NCBI GenBank assembly: GCA_012038135.1
Contig: JAAVJQ010000001.1
Span: 434,001 to 498,000, forward strand
DNA from: Salinimicrobium nanhaiense
Lineage (GTDB): Bacteria > Bacteroidota > Bacteroidia > Flavobacteriales > Flavobacteriaceae
DNA length: 64,000 bases
Direction of reading: 5' to 3'
The translations under genes and the position numbers were made by a program. Shown in pieces: positions 25,188-33,855 of this stretch (positions within the stretch are counted from its first letter, which is position 1; each line of letters begins with the position of its first letter). The notes under the pieces were generated by a model. It searched no databases. It was not told the DNA's origin and saw only the letters and a program-made list of their open reading frames with translations.

Positions 25188-25898
25188 CTATAATTTAAAA
25201 TACTTCACCACCTGGACGATCACATTCTCAATGGAAGGTGTCGAGGCGATAATTATATTTGAAGTGTAATTTCTAGCCTCTGCAGCCGTAGTTTTACCAA
25301 TACAAAAGGCAACACTCTCGGCAAGGTCATTCTCACTACAATAGCTTTTGACGGCACTGGGACTAAAAAACAGCACTCCGTCAAAGTTACGATCAATTTT
25401 GTTTGAGACAGGTTGAGTGTCGTATACTTCGATTTCAGTAAGCTTTACTTCCGCGCCCTTTAATCGCTTCGGAAGTTCATCATGTCTTCTCTTTCCGCAG
25501 AAAAAAAGAAATTCTTCCGCTTTAAAATCTTTTATTATTTCTGAAGCCAACTCACTACCGTAGTTTGCCGATCTCGAAATGCTGAATCCATGCTTCTTGA
25601 GAAATTCCGCAGTCTTTTCTCCAACGCAGAAAATTTTCTTTTGCTGTAATTGCTTTTTTAAAGGATGGTCTAAAATAGCTTTTACTGCATTTTTGCTGGT
25701 GAAAATGATATTTGGTGGAATGGTTAGAATATCGAATGACAGCGGAACTATAGAAATAAAATTTCTTTCCACAAGACCGATCCCCTGGTTGAGAAGTAAT
25801 TCTCGTTGATTTACCGATAATTTTTTAGTCGAAAGTACAGTGATCCGGCTCTCTTTGGAGTGTTGAAAAGGAGAACCTGAATCTTTTTTATCTGACAA
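25188..25898 (-). CDS. hemD: Uroporphyrinogen-III synthase
   Basis: About 236 residues, weakly conserved family recognised by the two-domain pattern ([65 protein letters not shown]) and the position between hemC and hemE. It closes hydroxymethylbilane with inversion of ring D. No ATG or GTG lies near the expected N-terminus; the first plausible start is TTG at 25898. The frame runs back without a stop to the TAA of hemC (25941-25943), so hemC and hemD share a reading frame split by one stop codon and 14 codons. Confidence 0.9.
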   Translation of the reverse strand: MSDKKDSGSPFQHSKESRITVLSTKKLSVNQRELLLNQGIGLVERNFISIVPLSFDILTIPPNIIFTSKNAVKAILDHPLKKQLQQKKIFCVGEKTAEFLKKHGFSISRSANYGSELASEIIKDFKAEEFLFFCGKRRHDELPKRLKGAEVKLTEIEVYDTQPVSNKIDRNFDGVLFFSPSAVKSYCSENDLAESVAFCIGKTTAAEARNYTSNIIIASTPSIENVIVQVVKYFKL

Positions 25899-25940
25899 AC
25901 TGTAGAGTTTTAAAATTGGATTTACTTCAGCAGGAGAAGG

Positions 25941-26864
25941 TTATCCTTTGGTATTATTGACCTGCTGCTTGATCTCCTTCATGAGTTCTGCGCCACCGGC
26001 TTGCAGAATCTCTTCAGCACAGGCTCTACCGAAGCCTTTATTTTCAGAAACAGCAATAGTCTTTTCCACACCTATTCTTTGTTGCCCATCAAGACTAAAC
26101 AAAGCTCCTTTAAAGTGGATCGTATCACCTTCAATGGTAACCAATGCTCCAATGGGTGCGGTGCATCCTCCCTCAAGGACTCTTAGAAATTCCCGCTCAA
26201 TATGAACACAGATTTGAGAAGGTTCATGATTTAAAGCGGCAAGTGCCTTTCTGCAAAAATCATCTTCTTCCTTGGCCACGACGAGCATGGCTCCCTGGGC
26301 AGGTGCCGGGATCATCCATTTAAGGTCTATGTAGGATTCCGGTTTTAGATTTATACGCTCGAGACCGGCAGCAGCGAATATGGCTCCGTTCCAGTCGCTG
26401 TCCTCCAGTTTTTGAAGCCTGGTATTGACATTTCCTCTTAGATCTACGATCTCATGATTGGGATATTTATGCAGCCATTGTGCCTGCCTGCGCAGACTTC
26501 CAGTCGCAACAACTCCTTCTTCATTTAAAAAATCGGTGCCTTTGTGGATCAAAATATCCTGGGAATGTGCCCTTTTTAGCACCGCTGCTTCTACAATTCC
26601 TGTAGGAAGGGCAGTAGGAACATCTTTCATGGAATGTACGGCAATGTCAATAGTACCGGTGAGCATTGCCACGTCCAGGGTCTTAGTAAATATTCCCGTA
26701 ATCCCGAATTCATATAAAGGTTTATCCAATACCAGGTCTCCCTGGGATTTCACAGGAACCAGTTCGGTTTTATGACCCAGTTTCTCCAGCGCATTTTTGA
26801 CCGTATTCGCCTGCCATAGCGCGAGTTCACTGTCCCGGGTCCCTATGCGGATTACCCTGCTCAT
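25941..26864 (-). CDS. hemC: Hydroxymethylbilane synthase (porphobilinogen deaminase)
   Basis: 307 residues. Typical start IRIGTRDSELALWQA, the HSMKDVPTALP loop, and LEGGCTAPIGA with Cys234, which holds the dipyrromethane cofactor. The enzyme polymerises four porphobilinogens into hydroxymethylbilane. Its ATG overlaps the hemA stop by four bases (ATGA). The C-terminus ends in frame with hemD (see that entry). Full-length, no oddity in catalytic positions such as the DLRGNVNTRL segment. Confidence 0.97.
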   Translation of the reverse strand: MSRVIRIGTRDSELALWQANTVKNALEKLGHKTELVPVKSQGDLVLDKPLYEFGITGIFTKTLDVAMLTGTIDIAVHSMKDVPTALPTGIVEAAVLKRAHSQDILIHKGTDFLNEEGVVATGSLRRQAQWLHKYPNHEIVDLRGNVNTRLQKLEDSDWNGAIFAAAGLERINLKPESYIDLKWMIPAPAQGAMLVVAKEEDDFCRKALAALNHEPSQICVHIEREFLRVLEGGCTAPIGALVTIEGDTIHFKGALFSLDGQQRIGVEKTIAVSENKGFGRACAEEILQAGGAELMKEIKQQVNNTKG

Positions 26865-28117
26865 TTTTTTACGGGTTCATCCAGTTGAAAGACTTTCTGA
26901 ATAAGCTCCAGGCTTTCATCGGTTGAATTTGAATCTCCTCTTAGGTGATTCGCAAATTGCTTCATGATCTTTTGAATGATCCTGTCTCCAAGGATCTCTG
27001 CCTGCCGGTCGTTGAAGTTGTCGATCTTTCTGCGTTGAAAATCTACCTCGGCATCTTTCATATCCTTGAGCTTTTTCTTTAAAGCTTTAATGGTAGGCGC
27101 GAATTTTCTGGTTTCAAGCCAGGTATTAAATTCGGCTTCCATTTCAGCAATGATCTGCTTTGCCTGCGGAATGGCTGCCTTGCGACGTTCCAGAGTTTCA
27201 TCTGTCATTTGTGACAGGTGGTCCAGGTGTATTACCGAAACTCCCGGAAGGTCCTTCACTTCATCTGCAACATTCTTAGGAATGGAAAGATCGAGGATCA
27301 AGAGATCTTTCTTGTTGTAGATAAGTTCTTTGGTAATAGTTGGAGTTTGAGCTCCTGTAGCTACAATAAGAATATCTGCCTGGCGAATCTCAGCCTGTAG
27401 ATCGGCATAATCCTTTACCGTAAGTTCAAATTTTCCGGCGATCTTTTCAGCCTTTTCTTTTGTGCGGTTGATAAGCGTGATCTTATGATTTTTGGTATGC
27501 TTTACCAGATTTTCACAGGTGTTGCGGCCAATTTTACCGGTTCCGAAAAGCAGGATGTTTTGGTCTGCCGGATTCTCGTAGTTCTTCAGGATATATTGTA
27601 CTGAGGCAAAACTTACTGAAGTTGCCCCGGAAGACATATCGGTTTCATTCTTGATGCGTTTGCTCGTTTGGATCACCGAATTTACCAGCCTCTCAAAAAA
27701 TGGATTTGAGACTCCTATATCCTTTGACTGGTTAAATGCAGATTTTAATTGGCTTATTATTTCAAAGTCTCCAAGGATCTGGCTATCCAACCCTGTACCA
27801 ACCCTAAACATATGAGAAATAGCCTCTTTGTTTTTATAGACATAGGCAACTTTCTCAAATTCTTCAACTGTTCCATGAGTTTGTTCACATAGTAGCTTGA
27901 TCAATTGAAAAGGATGCTGGGCAAAACCATAGATCTCGGTTCTGTTGCAGGTAGAGGTGACAAGGAGTTCGTCGATACCTTCAATCTTTGCCTGCTCGAG
28001 CAAATTTTTCTTTCCGGTCTCGTCTAAACTAAAATGTCCTCTTATCTCTGCGTCGGCTTTCTTATAACTCAGCCCAATGGTATAAAAATGTTTTCCTCTT
28101 GAAATATTATAATCTTC
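26861..28117 (-). CDS. hemA: Glutamyl-tRNA reductase
   Basis: 418 residues from the ATG at 28117 (MEDYNISRGKHFYTIGLSY); ten extra upstream residues are possible but unlike the family. The catalytic Cys58 is in VTSTCNRTEIYG and the NADPH loop is ILLFGTGKIGRN. The C-terminal dimerisation helices follow. It reduces glutamyl-tRNA to glutamate-1-semialdehyde, the first committed step, so the organism uses the C5 pathway; hemL is not in this window. It leads the minus-strand operon hemA-C-D-E-DUF6973-F-B and is divergent from an AraC-type regulator. Confidence 0.97.
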   Translation of the reverse strand, partial: EDYNISRGKHFYTIGLSYKKADAEIRGHFSLDETGKKNLLEQAKIEGIDELLVTSTCNRTEIYGFAQHPFQLIKLLCEQTHGTVEEFEKVAYVYKNKEAISHMFRVGTGLDSQILGDFEIISQLKSAFNQSKDIGVSNPFFERLVNSVIQTSKRIKNETDMSSGATSVSFASVQYILKNYENPADQNILLFGTGKIGRNTCENLVKHTKNHKITLINRTKEKAEKIAGKFELTVKDYADLQAEIRQADILIVATGAQTPTITKELIYNKKDLLILDLSIPKNVADEVKDLPGVSVIHLDHLSQMTDETLERRKAAIPQAKQIIAEMEAEFNTWLETRKFAPTIKALKKKLKDMKDAEVDFQRRKIDNFNDRQAEILGDRIIQKIMKQFANHLRGDSNSTDESLELIQKVFQLDEPVKK

Positions 28118-28144
28118 CATGTACCTGATTAGGAATTCAACTGG

Positions 28145-28152
28145 CAAATTTA
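28145..28152 (-). promoter_or_regulatory. Candidate -7 box for the hemA operon
   Basis: On the minus strand TAAATTTG matches the Bacteroidota -7 consensus TAnnTTTG, about 28 bp before the hemA start. No clear TTTG -33 box at the usual spacing was found, so the call rests on the single box and its position. Confidence 0.4.
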
Positions 28153-28247
28153 AAACAACACTAAACTTAAAAGTAACGCTTAAAGTACAATTTTTGTCGC
28201 TGCAGGCGATTTTACGTCAAAAAATGACCATTATCATATTTTCGACC

Positions 28248-28255
28248 TATTTTTG
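28248..28255 (+). promoter_or_regulatory. Candidate -7 box for the AraC-type regulator
   Basis: TATTTTTG matches TAnnTTTG, about 87 bp before the regulator's ATG at 28342. It lies in the 224-bp divergent region shared with hemA, so the regulator could control both transcripts from here. Confidence 0.4.
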
Positions 28256-28341
28256 TCCGTCAAAAGGGGAGTTTCAGTAAAATTGTTTAGAGTGAGTCTA
28301 AATAGAAGCTGCTGAAAGTTGTGAAATCAAAAGAGATTCCT

Positions 28342-29232
28342 ATGGAAGAAAATATCGCTCAAGGTACCTTTGAAAAAACTAAACTTGAAGAAGGTTTTTA
28401 CCTGCTTAAATTTCAGAATTTGAACAAGACCGCTGTAAAAGTTCAGCGGAATATCAACAGTAGTTTTATTCAATTCCATTTTTCAGGAAAAGGGGAAAAC
28501 AGGTTCTTCTTCAACAATGGCGGCTATAAAATAAGCCTCCACGAAGAAAATTCCCTGCTTCTGTACAATCCAAAACGCGACCTGCCTATAGACCTGGAAC
28601 TTGAACCTAACGGCTGGGTGGTGTCCATCGTGATCTCTATCAAAAAATTTCATGCGCTCTTTTCTGAAGAGGCGGGATATATCAGCTTTTTGAACCTGGA
28701 GAATCGCGACAAACAATACTATAAAGACGTGCCACTTTCTCCCGGAATGGTGATTGCGCTCAACCAGGTGCAGAATTATAATGTGAGATCAACAATCAGG
28801 AACCTGTACTATAAAGCCAAAGCTTATGAGCTGCTTAGCCTTTATTTCAACAGAGGAAAAGAGCCGGATGTGGAGCAATGTCCATTCCTCATTGATGAAG
28901 AAAATGTTCTCAAGATCAGGAAAGCGAAAGATATTGTGATTGCTAATATGGCCGAGCCTCCTTCTCTTCAGGAGCTTTCCAGGGAGATTGGCTTAAGCCT
29001 GAAAAAACTGAAAGAAGGATTTAAACAGATCTACGGGGATTCGGTTTTTAGTTTCCTTTTTGACTACAAGATGGAATACGCGCGGAAGCTTTTGGATTCG
29101 GGGGAATACAATGTAAACGAAGTGGGACTGAAAGTGGGTTACAGTACTTCCAGCCATTTTATAGCTGCCTTCAGAAAAAAGTTTGGAACTACTCCAAAGA
29201 AGTATCTCATGTCGCTTTCTTCGGAAGTTTAG
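28342..29232 (+). CDS. AraC family transcriptional regulator
   Basis: 296 residues from the ATG at 28342 (MEENIAQGTF); a GTG seven codons earlier is also open. Residues 1 to about 170 form a cupin-like sensor domain without an obvious ligand motif. The C-terminal 95 residues hold two helix-turn-helix units (PSLQELSREIGLSLKKLKEGF and NEVGLKVGYSTSSHFIAAFRKKFG) typical of AraC/XylS. It sits between the divergent hemA operon and hemH, so control of haem synthesis or iron acquisition is likely by context; AraC regulators often control siderophore or haem uptake. The effector is unknown. Confidence 0.92.
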   Translation: MEENIAQGTFEKTKLEEGFYLLKFQNLNKTAVKVQRNINSSFIQFHFSGKGENRFFFNNGGYKISLHEENSLLLYNPKRDLPIDLELEPNGWVVSIVISIKKFHALFSEEAGYISFLNLENRDKQYYKDVPLSPGMVIALNQVQNYNVRSTIRNLYYKAKAYELLSLYFNRGKEPDVEQCPFLIDEENVLKIRKAKDIVIANMAEPPSLQELSREIGLSLKKLKEGFKQIYGDSVFSFLFDYKMEYARKLLDSGEYNVNEVGLKVGYSTSSHFIAAFRKKFGTTPKKYLMSLSSEV

Positions 29233-29301
29233 AAATAAGCTCCTTCAATGGAACTATCAGATCTTGATCTTCAAAGAATTTTCCGCAGGAATTTTAAATC
29301 G

Positions 29302-29309
29302 TATTTTTG
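29302..29309 (+). promoter_or_regulatory. Candidate -7 box for hemH
   Basis: TATTTTTG fits the TAnnTTTG consensus and lies 17 bp before the hemH ATG, leaving a very short leader. No matching -33 box was found. Confidence 0.4.
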
Positions 29310-29325
29310 ATCCCAAATTCAACAA

Positions 29326-30357
29326 ATGAGCAAAGGAGTTTTACTTGTAAACCTGGGTTCTCCCGATAGTACAGATCCTAAGGATGTTAAGAAGTACCTG
29401 GATGAATTCCTTATGGATGAACGGGTGATTGACGTTCCTTATTGGGCCAGGACGCTGTTGGTGCGGGGAATCATTTTAAATACCAGACCTAAAAAATCGG
29501 CAGAGGCCTATAAAAGGATCTGGTGGGAGGAAGGTTCACCTTTGATCGTGCTTTCTGAAAGGCTGCAGGAGAAGGTCGATGAGCTTACTTCTGTTCCAAT
29601 CGCTCTGGCTATGCGCTACGGAAAGCCTTCCATAAAAAGCGGCCTTGAGGAATTACATGATAAAGGTGTGGATGAGGTGCTTATTTTTCCGCTTTATCCG
29701 CAGTTTGCAATGGCGACTACTGAAACTATCCTGGTGTTGGCAGAAGAGCTTCGGAAAGAACATTTTCCGCAGATGCAGTTCACATCGGTTCCTGCATTTT
29801 ATAATCATGCCGATTATATTCGGGTACTTGGGACCAGCATTTCAGAATCTTTAAGAGGAGTGGAATTTGACCACCTTTTGTTTTCCTATCATGGAGTGCC
29901 TAAAAGGCATATCAGGAAAAGTGATATTACCAAAAGCCATTGTAAGATCGACGGCAGTTGCTGCCAAACGCCTTCGGCCGCACATCAATTTTGCTACAGG
30001 CACCAATGCTATGAAACCACTAAATTGGTGGCCGAATACCTTGGGCTCGAAAAAGGCAAATATTCTGTCTCGTTTCAATCCAGATTAGGTTTTGATCCGT
30101 GGTTGCAGCCTTATACAGATCGCACCATTGAACGCAAAGGTTTGGAAGGTGTAAAAAATCTGGCTATCGTTACCCCAGCCTTCGTTTCAGATTGTTTAGA
30201 AACTCTGGAAGAGATCGCCATGGAAGGCAAAGAGATCTTTGAAGAAGTGGGAGGTGAAAAATTCACTGTTGTACCTTGTTTAAATGATCGTGATGATTGG
30301 GTAAGGGTACTCTCCCGCTGGATCGATGAGTGGGCAAAGCAGGAGGTAAGGGTATAA
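29326..30357 (+). CDS. hemH: Ferrochelatase with an internal cysteine cluster
   Basis: 343 residues. Conserved segments are VNLGSPDSTDPKDV, LIFPLYPQFAMATTE, FSYHGVPKRHI with the metal-binding His189, and the later CLETLEEIAMEG glutamate region. It inserts Fe2+ into protoporphyrin IX. Between residues 206 and 228 there are five cysteines (206, 212, 213, 223, 228). This spacing suggests the internal [2Fe-2S] cluster known from some bacterial ferrochelatases, in place of the C-terminal cluster of animals. The gene follows the AraC regulator and precedes a toxin-antitoxin pair and hemJ. Confidence 0.96.
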   Translation: MSKGVLLVNLGSPDSTDPKDVKKYLDEFLMDERVIDVPYWARTLLVRGIILNTRPKKSAEAYKRIWWEEGSPLIVLSERLQEKVDELTSVPIALAMRYGKPSIKSGLEELHDKGVDEVLIFPLYPQFAMATTETILVLAEELRKEHFPQMQFTSVPAFYNHADYIRVLGTSISESLRGVEFDHLLFSYHGVPKRHIRKSDITKSHCKIDGSCCQTPSAAHQFCYRHQCYETTKLVAEYLGLEKGKYSVSFQSRLGFDPWLQPYTDRTIERKGLEGVKNLAIVTPAFVSDCLETLEEIAMEGKEIFEEVGGEKFTVVPCLNDRDDWVRVLSRWIDEWAKQEVRV

Positions 30358-30398
30358 TTGCCTTTTTTGACACCTTAGCTTTAGAACAGGCTTTTCAT

Positions 30399-30406
30399 TA
30401 TCTTTG
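30399..30406 (+). promoter_or_regulatory. Candidate -7 box for the toxin-antitoxin pair
   Basis: TATCTTTG matches TAnnTTTG only 6 bp before the antitoxin ATG at 30412, so the transcript could be nearly leaderless. This gives the pair its own promoter inside the hemH-hemJ gap. Confidence 0.4.
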
Positions 30407-30411
30407 ATATT

Positions 30412-30678
30412 ATGGAAAAGGACAAGTTGAAATTAGAAATTCTGGAGAAGATCAACGCCTGTGATGATGCTGCCGTTTTAAAGAGGGTGGAGGAGATTTT
30501 TCTTGAGTTTTCTAAGGTTAACGAAGGGGGTGAAAAATATTTAACAGAGCTTGACCCTGTTCCTGCCAGCTATTATCAAAAATTAGAGGTGGAATATGAA
30601 AATTATAAAGCTGGTGATTATAAAGGAGTGTCTTGGGAAGAACTGAAGAAGGAGATTAAAAGCAAATATGGCTTTTAA
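30412..30678 (+). CDS. Antitoxin-like small protein (partner of ParE-type toxin)
   Basis: 88 residues, acidic, helical, with a C-terminal segment GVSWEELKKEIKSKYGF characteristic of addiction-module proteins whose tail wraps the toxin. It overlaps the downstream ParE-like gene by 11 bp, the standard arrangement. The N-terminal part KLEILEKINACDDAAVLKRVEEI resembles antitoxins of Bacteroidota without an obvious ribbon-helix-helix, so DNA binding is uncertain. It neutralises the toxin by direct binding, by analogy. Confidence 0.82.
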   Translation: MEKDKLKLEILEKINACDDAAVLKRVEEIFLEFSKVNEGGEKYLTELDPVPASYYQKLEVEYENYKAGDYKGVSWEELKKEIKSKYGF

Positions 30679-30970
30679 TCTGATATTTCTTCGCCGTGCT
30701 CAACAAGAAATTTCTGATGCCATTGAATGGTATGAAATGCGACAGGTTGGATTGGGAAAGAAATTTTTGACGGAAATAGAGGATGAATTACAACGAATTA
30801 CCGATAATCCTTTGCTTTACCCTGGATCAGACGAAACCCCAACTATTTATAGAAGGTCGGTTCTTAAAAAATCTCCATTTGTGATAATTTATTCTTCCAC
30901 AAAAGATGACATAATAATTCATTCGGTTTTCCACACCCATCTCAACCCCAACAAAAAACCTTCAGCATAA
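30668..30970 (+). CDS. RelE/ParE-family toxin
   Basis: 100 residues with the RelE/ParE fold pattern. It has an N-terminal strand FNLIFLRRAQQEI, two helices (ISDAIEWYEMRQVGLGKKFLTE), and the beta-sheet IYRRSVLKKSPFVIIYSS and IIIHSVFHTHLNP. ParE members poison gyrase and RelE members cut mRNA on ribosomes; the sequence does not settle which. Intact frame. Its stop is one base ahead of the TTG start of hemJ, so the pair is wedged into a haem gene pair that it may hold under selection. Confidence 0.88.
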   Translation: MAFNLIFLRRAQQEISDAIEWYEMRQVGLGKKFLTEIEDELQRITDNPLLYPGSDETPTIYRRSVLKKSPFVIIYSSTKDDIIIHSVFHTHLNPNKKPSA

Positions 30971-30971
30971 A

Positions 30972-31520
30972 TTGGACTACTACAATTATATCAAAGCCCT
31001 GCATCTCATTTTTGTGATCACCTGGTTTGCCGGCCTGTTTTATATTCCCCGGTTGTTTATCTATCATATAGAGGCTTCAGAAAAACCGGAGCCCGAAAAT
31101 GCCATTTTAACCACCCAGTTAAAATTGATGACCAAAAGATTGTGGTATATCATCACCTGGCCTTCCGCAGTACTTGCCACCATATTTGCCGTTTGGCTTT
31201 TGGTCCTGGTGCCGGGGTGGCTGCAAATGCCATGGATGCATGTAAAACTGGTTTTTGTGGTCCTGCTCTTCGCCTACCACTTTAAATGTCATCATATTTT
31301 TAAGCAGATGCAGCATGACAAGATCACCTGGACCTCCAATCAAATGCGGCTGTGGAATGAGGTGGCTACCCTTATTCTTTTTGCCGTGGTCTTCCTTGTT
31401 ATTCTTAAGGATGCGTTGAACTGGATATATGGAGTAATAGGGATCTTTTTACTGGCCGCAATGCTAATGTTGGGGATCAAGATATACAAGCGCCTTAGGT
31501 CCAAAAATCCCGATCTATAG
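30972..31520 (+). CDS. hemJ: Protoporphyrinogen oxidase HemJ (CopD-like membrane protein)
   Basis: 182 residues with four hydrophobic segments. The start is TTG (codon 30972-30974), followed directly by the family N-terminus DYYNYIKALHLIFVITWFAG; no ATG exists before residue 53. His11 and Lys92 (in WMHVKLVF) correspond to the conserved His and Lys that HemJ needs for haem binding and activity. It oxidises protoporphyrinogen IX to protoporphyrin IX at the inner membrane, the step between HemF and HemH. It fills the pathway gap left by the absence of hemG or hemY here. Confidence 0.9.
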   Translation: MDYYNYIKALHLIFVITWFAGLFYIPRLFIYHIEASEKPEPENAILTTQLKLMTKRLWYIITWPSAVLATIFAVWLLVLVPGWLQMPWMHVKLVFVVLLFAYHFKCHHIFKQMQHDKITWTSNQMRLWNEVATLILFAVVFLVILKDALNWIYGVIGIFLLAAMLMLGIKIYKRLRSKNPDL

Positions 31521-31570
31521 ACTGGTTTGATAATTGTTACCTATTTTAGAAACACAAAAATTAATAGCTT

Positions 31571-33016
31571 TTGAAATTCTCTTTAAGAACCCGGCTTTTC
31601 CTTTCCATGATAGCATTGGTATTGCTGGCTTCAATCTTGATTGGGGGAATCACAATTCTGCAGTACAAGAAGGAAGCCCAGGATTATCACCGGGAGCGCC
31701 TGGAGAGAAAAGAAGAAGCTATTAGGGAGCACATCAAATTTGTGGTGGAGAGCACCACTTATGAGGTCAGTGAGGAAAATGTTTATCTCATTCTTAAACA
31801 GGATGATAAAATCCACGAGATCTCGCAGGTACACAATATGCCCATCAACATATACAGCCTGGGTGGGGATATGATACTAAAATCTAACCAATCCTTTTTT
31901 CCTGACACTACAGATCTTCAGGTGGATAAGGAAATCTTAACTGAATTGGCGTCTTCTTCCCGGAAAAGGGTACTGAGGCAAACTGTCAAAAATGATAAAA
32001 GATTCCAGTCTTCCTATACCTATATCACCGACAATAAATTCCGGCCGCTGGCGGTCCTCAATTTACCATACCTCGAAGATGATTACTTTATAACCCGGGA
32101 CCTTCAGAATTTTCTAATCCGGCTTACCGAGGTTTATCTTTTCATGTTGGTATTAGCTATTCTGCTGGCATATTTCCTCTCCAAATATATTACCCGAAGC
32201 CTTAAGACTATTTCAGAAAAGATCCACCAGACGCGGCTCGACAAAAAGAATCAAAAGATCGAAGTGGGCAACGTGAGTGACGAGATCTTCACCCTGGTTA
32301 CGGCATACAATTCCATGATCGATGAGCTGGAAGAAAGTGCTGTTAAACTGGCAACCAGTGAGCGGGAGCAGGCGTGGAGGGAGATGGCAAAGCAGGTTGC
32401 TCACGAGATCAAGAATCCGTTGACGCCGATGAGGCTGAGTGTACAGAATTTCCAGAGGAAATTTGATCCCAATGATCCGCAGATGAAGCAAAAGGTGGAC
32501 GAATTCAGCGATACCCTCATCACCCAGATCGATACGATGAGTTCAATAGCTTCTGCTTTTTCGAATTTTGCCAAAATGCCGGCGCAACAGAATGAAACAC
32601 TTAATGTTCCAAAAATAGTAAAACTGGCACTCGATATCTTTAATGAGGATTACATCCTGTTTTCAACAGAAAAAGATGAGATCATTGCCAAATTTGACCG
32701 CACCCAATTGATTCGTGTTGTTACCAATCTGGTGAAAAATGCTGTGCAGGCGGTGGATCAAAAAGAGCATCCTGCGGTACTGGTTACGGTTACCGAAGAA
32801 GAAGGTCGTGCCTGTTTAATAGTGTCAGATAATGGTGTAGGAATCACCGAAGAGAACAAGAGCCTGATCTTTGAACCCAAGTTTACCACTAAATCCAGCG
32901 GGATGGGTCTGGGGCTTGCCATGGTGAAAAACATTGTGGAGAGTTGCGGGGGAAGCATCGATTTCACATCGAAATTAAATAAAGGCACTATCTTTAAAGT
33001 TCATTTTCCAAAATAA
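31571..33016 (+). CDS. Sensor histidine kinase
   Basis: 481 residues from a TTG start at 31571 giving the family-typical KFSLRTRLFLSMIALVLLAS; an ATG 36 bp later would cut into the first membrane helix. Domains: transmembrane helix (about 12-30), periplasmic sensor (31-185), second helix (188-208), HAMP, HisKA with phospho-acceptor His278 in AHEIKNPLTPMRLS, and HATPase with NLVKNAVQAV, DNGVGI and GMGLGLAMVKN boxes. No response regulator is adjacent, so its partner is unlinked. It starts 50 bp after hemJ and could share its transcript. Signal unknown. Confidence 0.9.
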   Translation: MKFSLRTRLFLSMIALVLLASILIGGITILQYKKEAQDYHRERLERKEEAIREHIKFVVESTTYEVSEENVYLILKQDDKIHEISQVHNMPINIYSLGGDMILKSNQSFFPDTTDLQVDKEILTELASSSRKRVLRQTVKNDKRFQSSYTYITDNKFRPLAVLNLPYLEDDYFITRDLQNFLIRLTEVYLFMLVLAILLAYFLSKYITRSLKTISEKIHQTRLDKKNQKIEVGNVSDEIFTLVTAYNSMIDELEESAVKLATSEREQAWREMAKQVAHEIKNPLTPMRLSVQNFQRKFDPNDPQMKQKVDEFSDTLITQIDTMSSIASAFSNFAKMPAQQNETLNVPKIVKLALDIFNEDYILFSTEKDEIIAKFDRTQLIRVVTNLVKNAVQAVDQKEHPAVLVTVTEEEGRACLIVSDNGVGITEENKSLIFEPKFTTKSSGMGLGLAMVKNIVESCGGSIDFTSKLNKGTIFKVHFPK

Positions 33017-33021
33017 ATAAT

Positions 33022-33804
33022 ATGGATTTCAATAATATACTTTTCGAACAAAGCGGAAATATCGCTTATATAACCATCAACAGACCAACAAAACTTAATG
33101 CACTAAATAAAACCACTATTGCTGAGCTTAATGAAGCTTTTACTGCTGCGGAAGAAATTGGGGATATAAAAGTGATCATCCTTACCGGAAGTGGAGAAAA
33201 AGCCTTTGTGGCAGGAGCCGATATTAGTGAGTTCGCAAATTTTTCTGTGGAAGAAGGACAGCGACTTGCAGCCGAAGGTCAGGCAAAGCTTTTTGATCTC
33301 GTAGCTCATTTTCCCAAACCTGTTATAGCCGCTGTAAACGGCTTTGCACTTGGCGGCGGATTAGAACTTGCCATGGCAGCACACTTCAGGATCGCCAGTG
33401 ATAACGCAAAAATGGGCCTACCCGAAGTCTCCCTGGGAGTTATTCCGGGTTACGGCGGAACTCAAAGGCTACCCCAATTGGTTGGTAAGGGCAGAGCTAT
33501 GGAAATGATTATGACAGCGGGAATGATCGATGCAAAACAGGCCCTGGAATACCACCTGGTAAACCACGTCACCTCACAGGAAGACCTTATTCCCTTGGCT
33601 GAAAAAATTGCCGGTAAGATCCTGAACAATTCCATGGTAGCCGTTGCCGCGGCTATAAAAGCGGTAAATGCATCCTACGATAATACTATAAACGGCTTTG
33701 AAATTGAGGTCGAAGAATTTGGTAAAGCTTTTGGAACTGAAGATTTTAAAGAAGGAACTTCGGCTTTTCTAAATAAACGTAAAGCAAACTTCCCGGGAAA
33801 GTAG
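33022..33804 (+). CDS. Enoyl-CoA hydratase/isomerase (crotonase family)
   Basis: 260 residues, the standard crotonase length. Oxyanion-hole segments are AFVAGADISEF and FALGGGLELAMAA. The two catalytic glutamates of true hydratases are both present, Glu115 (GGGLELA) and Glu135 (LPEVSLG), followed by GVIPGYGGTQRLP. It hydrates trans-2-enoyl-CoA in the cytosol, for beta-oxidation or butanoyl-CoA metabolism. It starts 5 bp after the histidine kinase stop, so co-transcription is likely although the functional link is unclear. Confidence 0.94.
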   Translation: MDFNNILFEQSGNIAYITINRPTKLNALNKTTIAELNEAFTAAEEIGDIKVIILTGSGEKAFVAGADISEFANFSVEEGQRLAAEGQAKLFDLVAHFPKPVIAAVNGFALGGGLELAMAAHFRIASDNAKMGLPEVSLGVIPGYGGTQRLPQLVGKGRAMEMIMTAGMIDAKQALEYHLVNHVTSQEDLIPLAEKIAGKILNNSMVAVAAAIKAVNASYDNTINGFEIEVEEFGKAFGTEDFKEGTSAFLNKRKANFPGK

Positions 33805-33841
33805 CTTCTTTGGATATTTTCCGATTATAAGGAATTTTTCC

Positions 33842-33849
33842 TATTTTTG
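33842..33849 (+). promoter_or_regulatory. Candidate -7 box, possibly for a leaderless transcript
   Basis: TATTTTTG (TAnnTTTG consensus) ends six bases before the ATG at 33856, so transcription would begin at or next to the start codon. Confidence 0.4.
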
Positions 33850-33855
33850 CTTTTT

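Noticed and set aside
28118..28341. Haem or iron riboswitch or box in the hemA-AraC divergent region
   Set aside because: Only TAnnTTTG boxes were found; no conserved fold or convincing operator palindrome could be recognised.
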